A stretch of DNA of 64,000 bases. Source: Streptomyces sp. LUP47B. Its GTDB lineage: Bacteria > Actinomycetota > Actinomycetes > Streptomycetales > Streptomycetaceae. The translations under genes and the position numbers were made by a program. Positions 54,822-63,353 of the stretch are shown in pieces (the stretch's first letter is position 1; every line of letters begins with the position of its first letter). The stretch is from assembly GCF_001746295.1 (NCBI RefSeq), contig NZ_MJAH01000015.1, forward strand, positions 425,419 to 489,418, read 5' to 3'. A model generated the notes under the pieces. The model saw only the letters and a list, made by a program, of their open reading frames with translations, ran no database searches and was not told the origin of the DNA.

Positions 54822-55499
54822 TCAGTGGTCGGGCACCGGTGTCGGATCCGTGCCGACGACATTGCCGTAGTCGCTGTGCGTGCGGTACACGGCGGCGAAC
54901 TTCCCCCTGGCCCAGCGGTACGTGATCACATTCTCGCCGGACGGGTCCGACACCGCGTCACCCTTCTCATACACCTGTTTGGTCACCACCAGGTCGCCGC
55001 GGTCGATCTCGGCGTAGACCGGAGGCTCCTCGGTCTGGAAGACATTCTGGTACGAACCGTCTCGCTCGCGATACACGTACGAGCCGACGCCCACCAGATC
55101 CGCACAGGTCACGACGTTGACGACGACGTCGTCGGCCGAGCCGCCGGTGAGGTCACCGTAGAACAGGTCGACGGGGTACTGGTCGGTGCCGCAGGGCTCC
55201 AGATCGCGCTTGATCGCCTCGGAGACCTTCGGGTCCGATCTGAGGAGAGCGACCGCGTCCTTCCGGTCCAGCCGCGGGGAGGCCAGGGCGGACGGCAGGG
55301 CGGAGGGTGAGACGCCGCCTTCCGCGACCGCGTGCGCCGGACCCTCGTCACGGGTGCCGGTGCCGCCGGTGGCGCAGGCGGAGACGAAAAGGGCGAGGGC
55401 GGCCAGCACGACCACCGCCGTGCTCGCCGCCTGGAAGATCCCCCGGACCGGAGTGAGGTCCGGCCGGGTGGGCCCGGGCTCGCTCAGGCCGCCGTGCAA
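54822..55499 (-). CDS. cseA: Lipoprotein CseA
   Basis: A 225-residue exported lipoprotein that dampens sigE signalling in S. coelicolor. The signal sequence ends in a lipobox, LFVSAC (Cys at about residue 42), after AVVVLAALAL. The mature part is a beta-rich domain (PVDLFYGDLTGGSADDVVVNVVTCADL) with a likely disulfide pair. The TTG at 55499 overlaps the sigE stop by 16 bases and has GGAG 8 bases upstream. No later start gives a proper signal peptide except internal GTGs, so TTG is preferred. cseB follows after 66 bases. Confidence 0.9.
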   Translation of the reverse strand: MHGGLSEPGPTRPDLTPVRGIFQAASTAVVVLAALALFVSACATGGTGTRDEGPAHAVAEGGVSPSALPSALASPRLDRKDAVALLRSDPKVSEAIKRDLEPCGTDQYPVDLFYGDLTGGSADDVVVNVVTCADLVGVGSYVYRERDGSYQNVFQTEEPPVYAEIDRGDLVVTKQVYEKGDAVSDPSGENVITYRWARGKFAAVYRTHSDYGNVVGTDPTPVPDH

Positions 55500-56026
55500 C
55501 GCTCCCGCTCCTCACGCTCCAGCGCGCGTGCGTCCAGATCGCGGGCCTCCAGCTCCTCACGGAGCCGGGCGAGCGCCCGGTGCAGCGTGCTCTTGACCGT
55601 TCCGGCCGACATGCCGAGGGCGGCGGCCGTCTCCTCCGTGGACATCTGCTCCCAGTGTCGCAGCACCACGACACTGCGCTGCTTGGGGGCGAGCACCTTC
55701 ATGACGTCCATCAGCAGGGCGCGGTCCGCGTGCTGCTCGGTGGAGTCGTCGACCGAGGCGTCCGGGAGCTGCTCGGTCGGCACCTCCTCCAGCTTGCGCG
55801 CCCGCCACCACTCGGTGCGGGTGTTGATCATCACCCGGCGCAGATAGGCGTCCGCGAGCCGCTTGTCCTCGATGGTCTCCCAGCGGCCGTACGTCCGTAC
55901 GAGCGCCGTCTGGAGCAGGTCCTGCGCGTCGACCGGGTCCGGGACCAGACGGCGTGCGCTGCGCAGCAGCGCGTCCTGCCGGGTGCGGACGTACTCCTCG
56001 AACTCGAGCACCTCGCCCTGCGCCAT
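55484..56026 (-). CDS. sigE: ECF RNA polymerase sigma factor SigE
   Basis: A 180-residue ECF sigma factor for cell-envelope stress. Region 2 is LRSARRLVPDPVDAQDLLQTALVRTYGRWETI, and region 4 is HWEQMSTEETAAALGMSAGTVKSTLHRALARL. There is no anti-sigma gene; regulation is transcriptional through CseB/CseC, as in S. coelicolor. The ATG at 56026 has GGAGG nine bases upstream. The 177 bases between it and the mutY terminator should hold the CseB-dependent promoter. Confidence 0.96.
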   Translation of the reverse strand: MAQGEVLEFEEYVRTRQDALLRSARRLVPDPVDAQDLLQTALVRTYGRWETIEDKRLADAYLRRVMINTRTEWWRARKLEEVPTEQLPDASVDDSTEQHADRALLMDVMKVLAPKQRSVVVLRHWEQMSTEETAAALGMSAGTVKSTLHRALARLREELEARDLDARALEREERERCTAA

Positions 56027-56203
56027 GTAGACCGCCTCCTGATCCCCGTTCCGGCAGTCCCTGCCGGTTCTCATCGCGTGTGCGCCGCCTGGTGTGCGGC
56101 ATGGCAATCAAGCTACGGAGCAGTTGTCACGGGGCTGTGCGGAGCAGCGCGCGGCTGGCAATAGGCTGTCCGTCGGTTGTGTAACGGAAGCCGAAAAGGG
56201 GTA

Positions 56204-56229
56204 AACCGGCGCGGTAATTCGCGCCGGTT
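56204..56229 (-). terminator. Terminator of mutY
   Basis: Perfect 10-base arms (AACCGGCGCG and complement) around a 6-base loop, then TACCCCTTTT on the minus strand, 32 bases beyond the mutY stop. Confidence 0.75.
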
Positions 56230-56261
56230 CGGGGGGATTTGCCGGTTGGCTCCGCGTCGGA

Positions 56262-57215
56262 CTACGTCAACGGCAGCCGATACAAACCACCCGGCAGGGG
56301 TTCCACGAGCCCGTCCGCGACCAGACCGTCCAGCGCCCGCGCCCGCTGTACCGGTTCGTGCCACACCCGGTCGAGAACCGCCTGCGGCACCGGCGCATGA
56401 GCCTCCCGCAGCACGGCGAGCAGCTTGCCGCGGACCTGGCGGTCGGTACCGGCGTACGTCTGCCCGCGCCGCGGCGGCCCGTTGTGCTCGGGCTTGCCCG
56501 CGAGCCGCCAGGCGCACTGGGCGGCGATGGGGCAGCGCACACAGGTCTCGTTCTTGGACGTGCACACCAGCGCGCCCAGCTCCATCGAGGCGGCGGCCCA
56601 GCGCGCGGCGACGCTCTCGTCCTCCGGCAGCAGCGCGCGGGCGAGCTTGCGCTCGGCGGCCGTGGTGGCGTTCGGCGGGTACTGCACGCCGGTCACCGCC
56701 CGCGCGAACACCCGCCGCACATTGGTGTCCAGCACCGCGTGGCGCTGCCCGTACGCGAAGGAGGCGACGGCGGCGGCCGTGTACTCGCCGATCCCGGGCA
56801 GCGCGAGCAGCTGCGCGTGGTTCGTCGGTACGTCACCGCCGTGCCGTTCCGTTATGGCGACCGCGGCGCCGTGCAGCCGCAGCGCCCGGCGCGGATAGCC
56901 GAGCCGGCCCCAGGCGCGCACGGCCTCGCCGGGCGCCTCCGCGGCCAGATCGGCGGGCCGCGGCCATCGCGCGAGCCACTGCTCGTAGACCGGCAGCACC
57001 CGGTTCACGGGCGTCTGCTGGAGCATGAACTCACTGACCATCACCCCCCACGGACCGGCCTCGGGCCGCCGCCACGGCAGATCCCGGGCGTGCTCGTCGA
57101 ACCAGTCGATGACGGGGGAGTGCAGGCCCGCTCCGGGAGGAGCGTTGGTGATGCCGTCGGCGGGGCCGCTGTGCGGGGGCTGGGACTGGGGCTGGGGCTT
57201 TGTGGGAGCAGTCAT
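56262..57215 (-). CDS. mutY: A/G-specific adenine glycosylase
   Basis: MutY removes adenine opposite 8-oxoguanine. The 317-residue protein has the catalytic helix EFMLQQTPVNRVLP, the helix-hairpin-helix LLALPGIGEYTAAAVASFA, the catalytic Asp in AVLDTNVRRVF, and the Fe-S cluster ligands Cys-x6-Cys-x2-Cys-x5-Cys (CTSKNETCVRCPIAAQC). The C-terminal 8-oxoG-recognition domain is short, as in many actinobacterial MutY. Start ATG 57215 with GGAAGG close upstream. Divergent from the Gly-rich gene by 345 bases. Confidence 0.93.
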   Translation of the reverse strand: MTAPTKPQPQSQPPHSGPADGITNAPPGAGLHSPVIDWFDEHARDLPWRRPEAGPWGVMVSEFMLQQTPVNRVLPVYEQWLARWPRPADLAAEAPGEAVRAWGRLGYPRRALRLHGAAVAITERHGGDVPTNHAQLLALPGIGEYTAAAVASFAYGQRHAVLDTNVRRVFARAVTGVQYPPNATTAAERKLARALLPEDESVAARWAAASMELGALVCTSKNETCVRCPIAAQCAWRLAGKPEHNGPPRRGQTYAGTDRQVRGKLLAVLREAHAPVPQAVLDRVWHEPVQRARALDGLVADGLVEPLPGGLYRLPLT

Positions 57216-57560
57216 GGCCTTCCGATCCTGCCATGCCGGAGGTGGCGGACGGGTGTTCTGAGAGACGGGTCGCTCGGACCGGTTGTGCGCCACAGCCGTG
57301 GCCAGAGGTGCAAGGCTGCGATCGCGAACACGCCGTACGTCCACGTTCCGGCCGTGGGTCGTCACTCCCGCGGGGTGACCTTCATGGTCACGGACCGTGA
57401 GGAGCGGGCCGGTTCGCTCACGATCCGCTGTCGGCACGTGTCAGGCCTGGCGGAAGTACCGGGTGGGACCGCCGAATCCGGGATGATGATCCGGAAAAGT
57501 TGTGACGCCCGGCGGCGGGTGAGGGCGGTGAACTCGCCGATCTCTCGTACAGTTTGCGCC
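57216..57560. other. 345-base divergent intergenic region ahead of mutY
   Basis: I see no gene with start signals or coding bias. The frames that cross it are shadows of the mutY coding strand. The right edge carries TACAGT at 57548-57553, the likely -10 of the Gly-rich protein gene. Confidence 0.55.
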
Positions 57561-58418
57561 GTGGGATCTCTGCGCAATCCGGTCGGGCCGCTTCCCTCCT
57601 CCATCTACTGGCGACGGAGGGCCGTCATGCTGTCCGTCCTCGCCGTGCTGGCGCTGCTGATCGCATGGATCGTCAGCTCCGGCGGCGGAGGCGACAAGAA
57701 CGGCGCGGACGGCTCCAACGGCAAACATCCCACCCCCTCGACGATCAGCCCCGGGCCGTCAGGTTCCGGCCCCGCGATCAGTCAAGCGCCGGGCGGGCGC
57801 GACGAGTCGACGACCGGTGGGGACACCGGCGGCGGTTCGGGATCGGGCTCAGGTTCGAGTTCCGGTACCGGGGCCGGAACGGGTGGCAGCTCGGGCGCCG
57901 GTGGTGAGACCGGTACGGGCGGCTCCGCCGGGGCAGCCGGGTCCGGTGGCGCGGGGAGTGGCGGTACGGGTACCGGAGTGGGGCAGGGCGACGTTCTTCC
58001 GGCCGGCTCCACGCTGCCCAACTGCACCGCCGGTGCGGTGAAGTTGAGCGTGCGGAGTCTGCGCAACGCCTACGACCCCGACCAGAAGCCCACGTTGCTG
58101 CTGACCGCGACCAACTCCTCCGGCAGTGACTGCAAGGTCGATCTCGGTCCGAAGCGCGCGGTGTTGACGATCACTCAGGCCGGTGAGGACGACCCGTACT
58201 GGTCGTCCGCCGACTGTCCCGCGACCGCGGGCAACCTCGTCTACCGGGCTCCGGCCGGCAGCAGCATCACGTACACCGTGAAGTGGGACCGCAAGCCGAG
58301 TGCGCCGCAGTGTGCGACGCCTGCGGCCGGGGCGGCCGGGGCGGGGACCTACCTGGTGGAGCTCAAGGCGCCGGGGTATACGACCGCGCAGGCTTCGTTC
58401 GTGCTGGAGAACGACTAG
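57561..58418 (+). CDS. Membrane-anchored extracytoplasmic protein with long Gly/Ser linker
   Basis: A 285-residue protein: a short cytoplasmic N-terminus, a single membrane helix (about residues 21-40: RAVMLSVLAVLALLIAWIVSS), then a Gly/Ser/Thr-rich linker of about 110 residues. It ends in a folded domain of about 125 residues with four Cys, resembling actinobacterial DUF4232-like beta-sandwiches (LSVRSLRNAYDPDQKPTLLLTATNSSGSDCKVDLGPKRAVLTI). TACAGT lies 7 bases before the GTG, so it is likely leaderless. Role unknown; probably cell-surface display. Confidence 0.75.
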   Translation: MGSLRNPVGPLPSSIYWRRRAVMLSVLAVLALLIAWIVSSGGGGDKNGADGSNGKHPTPSTISPGPSGSGPAISQAPGGRDESTTGGDTGGGSGSGSGSSSGTGAGTGGSSGAGGETGTGGSAGAAGSGGAGSGGTGTGVGQGDVLPAGSTLPNCTAGAVKLSVRSLRNAYDPDQKPTLLLTATNSSGSDCKVDLGPKRAVLTITQAGEDDPYWSSADCPATAGNLVYRAPAGSSITYTVKWDRKPSAPQCATPAAGAAGAGTYLVELKAPGYTTAQASFVLEND

Positions 58419-58478
58419 CCGGCGAACGGCCGACCGGCGAACGGCCGACCGGCGAACGGTCGGCCGGAGAACGGCTGA
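58419..58478 (+). repeat. Four 15-base tandem repeats after the Gly-rich gene stop
   Basis: The unit CCGGCGAACGGCCGA starts directly after the TAG and occurs four times; the first two are identical, the third and fourth differ at 2-3 positions. It would keep the reading frame if the stop were lost. Confidence 0.9.
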
Positions 58479-58494
58479 GGGGGTCCCGGCCCCC
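58479..58494. terminator. Short GC hairpin between convergent genes
   Basis: GGGGG-TCCCGG-CCCCC, five-base arms, between the stop of the Gly-rich gene and that of disA. Weak but correctly placed. Confidence 0.4.
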
Positions 58495-58505
58495 AATACG
58501 TCCCG

Positions 58506-59630
58506 TTATACGTACCGTTCCAGGATCGAGCTCTCCGCCAGGCGGGACAGGCCCTCTCGGACGCTCCTCGCCCTGGCCTCGCCCACTCCGTCCACTGTCT
58601 GCAGGTCGTCCACGCTTGCCGCGAGGAGCTTCTGGAGGCCGCCGAAGTGCTCCACCAGGCGGTCGATGATCGCGCCTGGCAGGCGGGGGACCTTGGCCAG
58701 CAGGCGGAAGCCGCGGGGCGAGACGCCCGAGTCGATCGCCTCGGGGGAGCCGGTGTAGCCCAGGGCGCGGGCGACCGTGGGGAGTTCGAGGAGCTCCGCG
58801 TGGGTCAGGGCGTCCAGTTCGTACAGCGCCTCCTCGACCGTGCGGGAGCGCTTCGCGGTGGGTTCGGGGACGTAGTCACGGACCACCAGTTCGCGTTCCG
58901 GCTCCACGCCCGCGATCAACTCGTCCAGCTGGAGGGCGAGGAGGCGGCCGTCCGTGCCGAGTTCGACCACGTACTCGGCGATCTCCGTGGCGATACGGCG
59001 GACCATCTCCAGGCGCTGGGCCACGGCAGAGACGTCCCGGACCGTCACGAGGTCCTCGATCTCCAGCGCGGAGAGCGTGCCCGCGACCTCGTCCAGGCGG
59101 AGCTTGTAGCGCTCCAGGGTCGCCAGGGCCTGGTTCGCGCGGGACAGGATCGCCGCCGAGTCCTCCAGGACACGGCGCTGTCCGTCGACGTACAGGGCGA
59201 TGAGGCGCATCGACTGGGAGACGGAGACCACAGGGAAGCCGACCTGCTTGCTCACGCGGTCCGCGGTGCGGTGCCGGGTGCCCGTCTCCTCCGTCGGGAT
59301 CGTCGCGTCGGGCACGAACTGCACGCCCGCCCGCAGGATCTTCGACAGGTCGGACGAGAGCACGATGCCGCCGTCCAGCTTGCACAGCTCACGCAGACGC
59401 GTGGCCGCGAACTCGACGTCCAGGACGAAACCGCCCGTGCACATCGTCTCCACCGTCTTGTCGAAGCCGAGCACGATGAGTCCGCCGGTGTTGCCGCGCA
59501 ACACCCGCTCGAGGCCGTCGCGCAGGGGGGTGCCGGGGGCCACGGCGCTCAGGGAGGCGCGCATCAGGCCATCGGAACCGGCACTCCCACCGGACTTTCC
59601 GGGAGCTGCCGCCCGGTCGTTGGCTGCCAC
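58506..59630 (-). CDS. disA: DNA integrity scanning protein DisA, c-di-AMP synthase
   Basis: A 374-residue diadenylate cyclase. The DAC domain (about residues 25-160) has the metal motif LDGGIVLSS at 86-88, where the usual DGA is DGG, and the GTRHRTADR (RHR) motif. A helical spine and a C-terminal HhH DNA-binding domain (VPRLPGAIIDRLVEHFGGLQKLLAASVDDLQTVDGVGEARARSVREGL) follow. GTG start at 59630 with GAGGAGA just before. It lies 80 bases after radA, as in Bacillus and many Gram-positives, so probably one operon. c-di-AMP controls osmotic balance in Streptomyces. Confidence 0.95.
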   Translation of the reverse strand: MAANDRAAAPGKSGGSAGSDGLMRASLSAVAPGTPLRDGLERVLRGNTGGLIVLGFDKTVETMCTGGFVLDVEFAATRLRELCKLDGGIVLSSDLSKILRAGVQFVPDATIPTEETGTRHRTADRVSKQVGFPVVSVSQSMRLIALYVDGQRRVLEDSAAILSRANQALATLERYKLRLDEVAGTLSALEIEDLVTVRDVSAVAQRLEMVRRIATEIAEYVVELGTDGRLLALQLDELIAGVEPERELVVRDYVPEPTAKRSRTVEEALYELDALTHAELLELPTVARALGYTGSPEAIDSGVSPRGFRLLAKVPRLPGAIIDRLVEHFGGLQKLLAASVDDLQTVDGVGEARARSVREGLSRLAESSILERYV

Positions 59631-59710
59631 TGCTCTCCTCCGGTCGCGGGGTCTTGGACGCTCCCGTGTCGTCGTTCGGTTCGTACGGACGGGCGAGACC
59701 AGGGCAAAGT

Positions 59711-61120
59711 CTACCGGCGGTCTTCCTCGTCCCGTGGGGCCTCTCGCCGACGCGAGCGCGGAAGGACCCTCAGGGCGTCCCCTATGTCCGCGACTTCCAG
59801 GACCTTCATGCCGGCCGGGATCTTGCCGGGATCACCCGGTACGAGGGCGTGCGTGAAGCCCAGACGGTGTGCTTCGGAGAGCCTGCGCTGGACCCCCGTG
59901 ACCCGTCTGACCTCGCCTGCGAGGCCGACTTCGCCGATCGCGACGAGGTTCTTGGGCAGCGGGGTGTCGCTGGCGGCCGACGCCAGGGCGAGGGCGATCG
60001 CCAGGTCCGCGGCAGGTTCCGAAAGCTTTACACCACCGACCGTTGCGGAGTAGATGTCCCGCTTGCCGAGTGCGCTGATCCGGCCTCGCTGCTCCAGGAC
60101 GGCGAGCATCATCGAGACGCGGGAGGTCTCCAGACCGGAGGTGGTGCGCCGGGGCGAGGGGATCTGTGAGTCGACGGTGAGCGCCTGGACCTCGGCCACC
60201 AGAGGGCGGCGGCCCTCCAGGGTGACGGTGAGACAGGTGCCGGGGACCGGTTCGGCACGACGTGTCAGGAAAAGTCCGCTCGGGTCGGCGAGGCCCGTGA
60301 TGCCCTCGTCGTGCAGTTCGAAGCAGCCGACCTCGTCGGTGGCGCCGTAGCGGTTCTTGACGCCTCGTACGAGCCTGAGGCGCGCGTGCCGGTCGCCCTC
60401 GAAGCTGAGGACCACGTCCACGAGGTGCTCGAGCAGGCGCGGGCCAGCGATCGCGCCGTCCTTGGTGACATGGCCCACCAGGAGGGTGGACATCCCGCGT
60501 TCCTTGGATGCCCGGATCAGTGCCCCGGCCACTTCGCGCACCTGGGCCATGCCGCCGGGGGCACCGTCGATCTCGGGGGAGGCCACCGTCTGCACCGAGT
60601 CGAGGATCAGCAGGGACGGCTTCACCGCGTCCAGGTGTCCGAGGACCGCGGACAGGTCGGTCTCGGCGGCGAGATACAGATGGTCGTCGATCGCGCGGAT
60701 GCGGTCGGCGCGCATCCGGACCTGGCTTGCCGACTCCTCGCCGGTCACATAGAGCGTGCGGTGCTCGTCGCTCGCCGACTTGGCCGCCACGTCCAGCAGC
60801 AGCGTGGACTTGCCGACGCCGGGTTCGCCCGCGAGCAGCACCACGGCGCCGGGCACGAGGCCGCCGCCGAGCACCCGGTCCAGCTCGGGCACGCCGGTGG
60901 AGCGGGCGGTGGCCTGACGGCCGTCGACCTGGCCGATGGGCACGGCGGAGGTGGTGACGCGGCCCGGTGTCGTCGTACGCACCGCGGGCGCGCCGTACTC
61001 CTCGATCGTCCCCCAGGCCTGGCACTCGGGGCAGCGACCGAGCCACTTGGCCGTCTGCCAGCCGCACTCGGTGCAGCGGTAGGACGGACGCTCCTTGGCG
61101 GACTTCGTACGGGCAGCCAT
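59711..61120 (-). CDS. radA: DNA repair protein RadA
   Basis: A 469-residue RecA-related branch-migration ATPase. The zinc finger YRCTECGWQTAKWLGRCPECQAW is at the N-terminus. Then come Walker A GEPGVGKSTL, the RadA motif VKNRYGATDEVGCFEL (KNRFG type), and a C-terminal Lon-like domain (DLAIALALASAASDTPLP, VAIGEVGLAGEVRRV). The ATG at 61120 has TACGGT 6 bases before it on the minus strand, suggesting a leaderless start. The upstream divergent region is filled by a minisatellite. Confidence 0.95.
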   Translation of the reverse strand: MAARTKSAKERPSYRCTECGWQTAKWLGRCPECQAWGTIEEYGAPAVRTTTPGRVTTSAVPIGQVDGRQATARSTGVPELDRVLGGGLVPGAVVLLAGEPGVGKSTLLLDVAAKSASDEHRTLYVTGEESASQVRMRADRIRAIDDHLYLAAETDLSAVLGHLDAVKPSLLILDSVQTVASPEIDGAPGGMAQVREVAGALIRASKERGMSTLLVGHVTKDGAIAGPRLLEHLVDVVLSFEGDRHARLRLVRGVKNRYGATDEVGCFELHDEGITGLADPSGLFLTRRAEPVPGTCLTVTLEGRRPLVAEVQALTVDSQIPSPRRTTSGLETSRVSMMLAVLEQRGRISALGKRDIYSATVGGVKLSEPAADLAIALALASAASDTPLPKNLVAIGEVGLAGEVRRVTGVQRRLSEAHRLGFTHALVPGDPGKIPAGMKVLEVADIGDALRVLPRSRRREAPRDEEDRR

Positions 61121-61170
61121 GCACGAACCGTAACCGCCACCACTGACAACCCGGCCGCCGCCCACCGGCC

Positions 61171-61490
61171 GGCATGCGCCCCGGCATCCGGACCAACGCG
61201 GTCCCCGGCTTCGGGACTACCCCGGCTTCGGCTTCGGGACGAAAGCGGCCCGCGGCTTCGGGACTACCCCGGTCTCGGCTTCCGGACCAACGCGGTCCCC
61301 GGCTTCCGGACTACCCCGGCTTCCGGACCAACCCGGCCCGCGGCTTCGGAACTACCCTGGTCTCGGCTTCCGGACCGACCCGGCCCGCGGCTTCTGGACC
61401 GACCCGGCCCGCGGCTTCTGGACCGACCCGGCCCGCGGCCTCTGGACTACTCCGGCTTCGGCTCCCGGACCAACCCCGTCCCCGGCATCC
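61171..61490 (+). repeat. Minisatellite between radA and the sigma/BACON gene
   Basis: About 320 bases of degenerate repeats built from GGCTTC(C/G)GGAC followed by CCCCGG-type blocks. Within it, three near-perfect 24-base copies start at 61372, 61396 and 61420 (each begins GGACCGACCCGGCCC). No gene is claimed for it, although it is open in some frames. It lies between two divergent starts. Confidence 0.85.
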
Positions 61491-61657
61491 GAATCGTCCA
61501 GCGCCCCGCGCCCCGCGCGCGAACCGGCCACGTCACGACGGGAACGAGCCACGGAATCGCGGGTTCCTGTCCCCTATTGAGGGATCGTTTCACCCGTACG
61601 GAGTAAATGTGCTCGAGGCGCCGGAAGGGGCCATCTTCCGCCCCCTACGGTCCACGG

Positions 61658-63334
61658 ATGATGAGCAGCAGTCCGGAGACCTCGACCCGCACCACCGGCG
61701 CGCACCGGGCGCAACGGGAGGAGCGCGACCGCGGTGCCGCGCGCACGCCGGCGCAGGGGCCGCCCGCGCGCTACGAGCCGCACCTGGACGGCCTGTTCAC
61801 CTACTGCCTGTCCGTGCTGTGCGACCACGACGCGGCGATCGCGGCCCTCGGCGACGTCCTCGCGCTCGCCGAGAGACGCGGCGGCCCGGACGCGGCCGGC
61901 GATCGCAGGGCCTGGCTGTACGCGCTGGCCCGCTGGGCCTGTCTGCGCAAGCTGGCCGCGGCCAAGCAGAAACGTCAGGCCACCCACGCGGCGGGACGTC
62001 ACGGAGCGTCCCAGAAGCCCGCCGAACCCCCGGTCGCCGAGGACCTGCAGGAGGGGCGCCGCCGCGAACTCGCCCTGCTGGCTTGGCCGGAGGCGGCCGG
62101 TACGACACCCGAGCAGCGCGAGGCGCTCGAACTCGCCGTACGTCACCACCTCGCCGCCCACGAGGTCGCCGCCGTCCTCGGCATGGACCTCGCCGGCGCC
62201 CGCGAACTGCTCGCCTCCGCCGCCTGCGAGGTCGAGCGCACCCGCGCGGCCCTCGCCGTCGTCGAGACCGGCGACTGCCCGAGCGTGGCCCGGCTCACCG
62301 GCGACAGCCAGTTCGTGCTCAGCTCCGCCCTGCGCCGCGAACTCGTGCGCCATGTCGACGACTGCCCCCTCTGCCGCCGCAGTGCCGAGCGCGCGATTCC
62401 CGGACGCTGGCCCGGAGTCATGACCACGCCCGCCGAACTGCCCGTGCTCGAAGCACCGCGCGCGGAGTTGCACATGGCACCGGCACACCCGTCACGCGCG
62501 CGTGGCGCCGCCGTGCCGCGCTTCGACCGGCGCGGCTTCCCGATGGATCCCAAGGACCGGGCCGCCCGCCGCGACCGTCTGCGCGCGCGTGCCGTCACCA
62601 CGACCGTCGTCGCCACTGTCGTCGCCGCCCCCGTGCTCGCCCTGTGGGCCGCCTACCGGGGCGGTCCCGGCGAGGGGGTCGACGGCCACTCCGCGAGCGC
62701 CAGCGAGGCGCACGGGCCCGGCAGCCTGGACGGCGAGACGGCGAGCGGCGGCTACCAGAACGCCGGCAACGCCCGCACCGAGCCCGGTAACCGCTTCACC
62801 AAAGACGGCCGCCCCGACGTCTCCGTGGAGGTCGTCAGCGTCGCCGGGGCGGGGCGGAAGGGCGCCGTGCACCTGGAGGTCGGCGCCGGCAACAGCGGCG
62901 ACACCACGCTGATCACCCTCACCGCGACCGGCGACGCCCCGGTCCGCTGGTCGGCCACCACGGGAGCCTCCTGGCTCTACCTCAGCCGGTCCTCGGGAAC
63001 CCTGAGACACGGCGAGTCTTTGACGATCAAGGTGCACGTCGACCATCTGCGCGAGCCCTCCGGCCCCTGGACCGCGCGCGTGGCGATCTCACCGGCCGGC
63101 GCGGTCGTCACCATCCAGGGCTACGGCAGGGCGCCCGCACCGTCCGACCCCGGCGTGCCGACGCCACCTCCGCCCAGCCCCAGCCCCGTGCCCTCGGCCC
63201 CCTCGGATCCCACACCCAGCGACCCTCCGTCCTCGTCCCCCTCCCCGACCCCACCGGACCCCACCCCGTCCGACCCGGCGAGCCCGACGCCCCCGCCCAC
63301 GGGCAGCGGCGACCCGAGCCCGTCCGCGTCGTAG
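61658..63334 (+). CDS. Membrane protein fusing an ECF-sigma-like region, zinc anti-sigma-like motif and BACON-like domain
   Basis: A 558-residue protein with an unusual order. Residues about 35-110 resemble ECF sigma region 2 (LDGLFTYCLSVLCDHDAAIAALGDVLALAE, DRRAWLYALARWACLRKLA). Residues about 145-190 resemble region 4 (EALELAVRHHLAAHEVAAVLGMDLAGARELL). A zinc anti-sigma motif His232-x3-Cys236-x2-Cys239 (HVDDCPLC) follows, then one membrane helix (about 312-333), a BACON-like beta-sandwich (about 387-489), and a Pro/Ser tail. TACGGT lies 6 bases before the ATG 61658, so the start is likely leaderless. I cannot tell if the sigma parts still bind RNA polymerase. Confidence 0.8.
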   Translation: MMSSSPETSTRTTGAHRAQREERDRGAARTPAQGPPARYEPHLDGLFTYCLSVLCDHDAAIAALGDVLALAERRGGPDAAGDRRAWLYALARWACLRKLAAAKQKRQATHAAGRHGASQKPAEPPVAEDLQEGRRRELALLAWPEAAGTTPEQREALELAVRHHLAAHEVAAVLGMDLAGARELLASAACEVERTRAALAVVETGDCPSVARLTGDSQFVLSSALRRELVRHVDDCPLCRRSAERAIPGRWPGVMTTPAELPVLEAPRAELHMAPAHPSRARGAAVPRFDRRGFPMDPKDRAARRDRLRARAVTTTVVATVVAAPVLALWAAYRGGPGEGVDGHSASASEAHGPGSLDGETASGGYQNAGNARTEPGNRFTKDGRPDVSVEVVSVAGAGRKGAVHLEVGAGNSGDTTLITLTATGDAPVRWSATTGASWLYLSRSSGTLRHGESLTIKVHVDHLREPSGPWTARVAISPAGAVVTIQGYGRAPAPSDPGVPTPPPPSPSPVPSAPSDPTPSDPPSSSPSPTPPDPTPSDPASPTPPPTGSGDPSPSAS

Positions 63335-63353
63335 CGGATGCGCTGCCGGGCGC

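Noticed and set aside
61171..61490. A repeat-rich secreted protein encoded by the minisatellite
   Set aside because: The frames opened by the repeats have no ribosome site, signal peptide or steady codon bias, and the array lies between two divergent starts.
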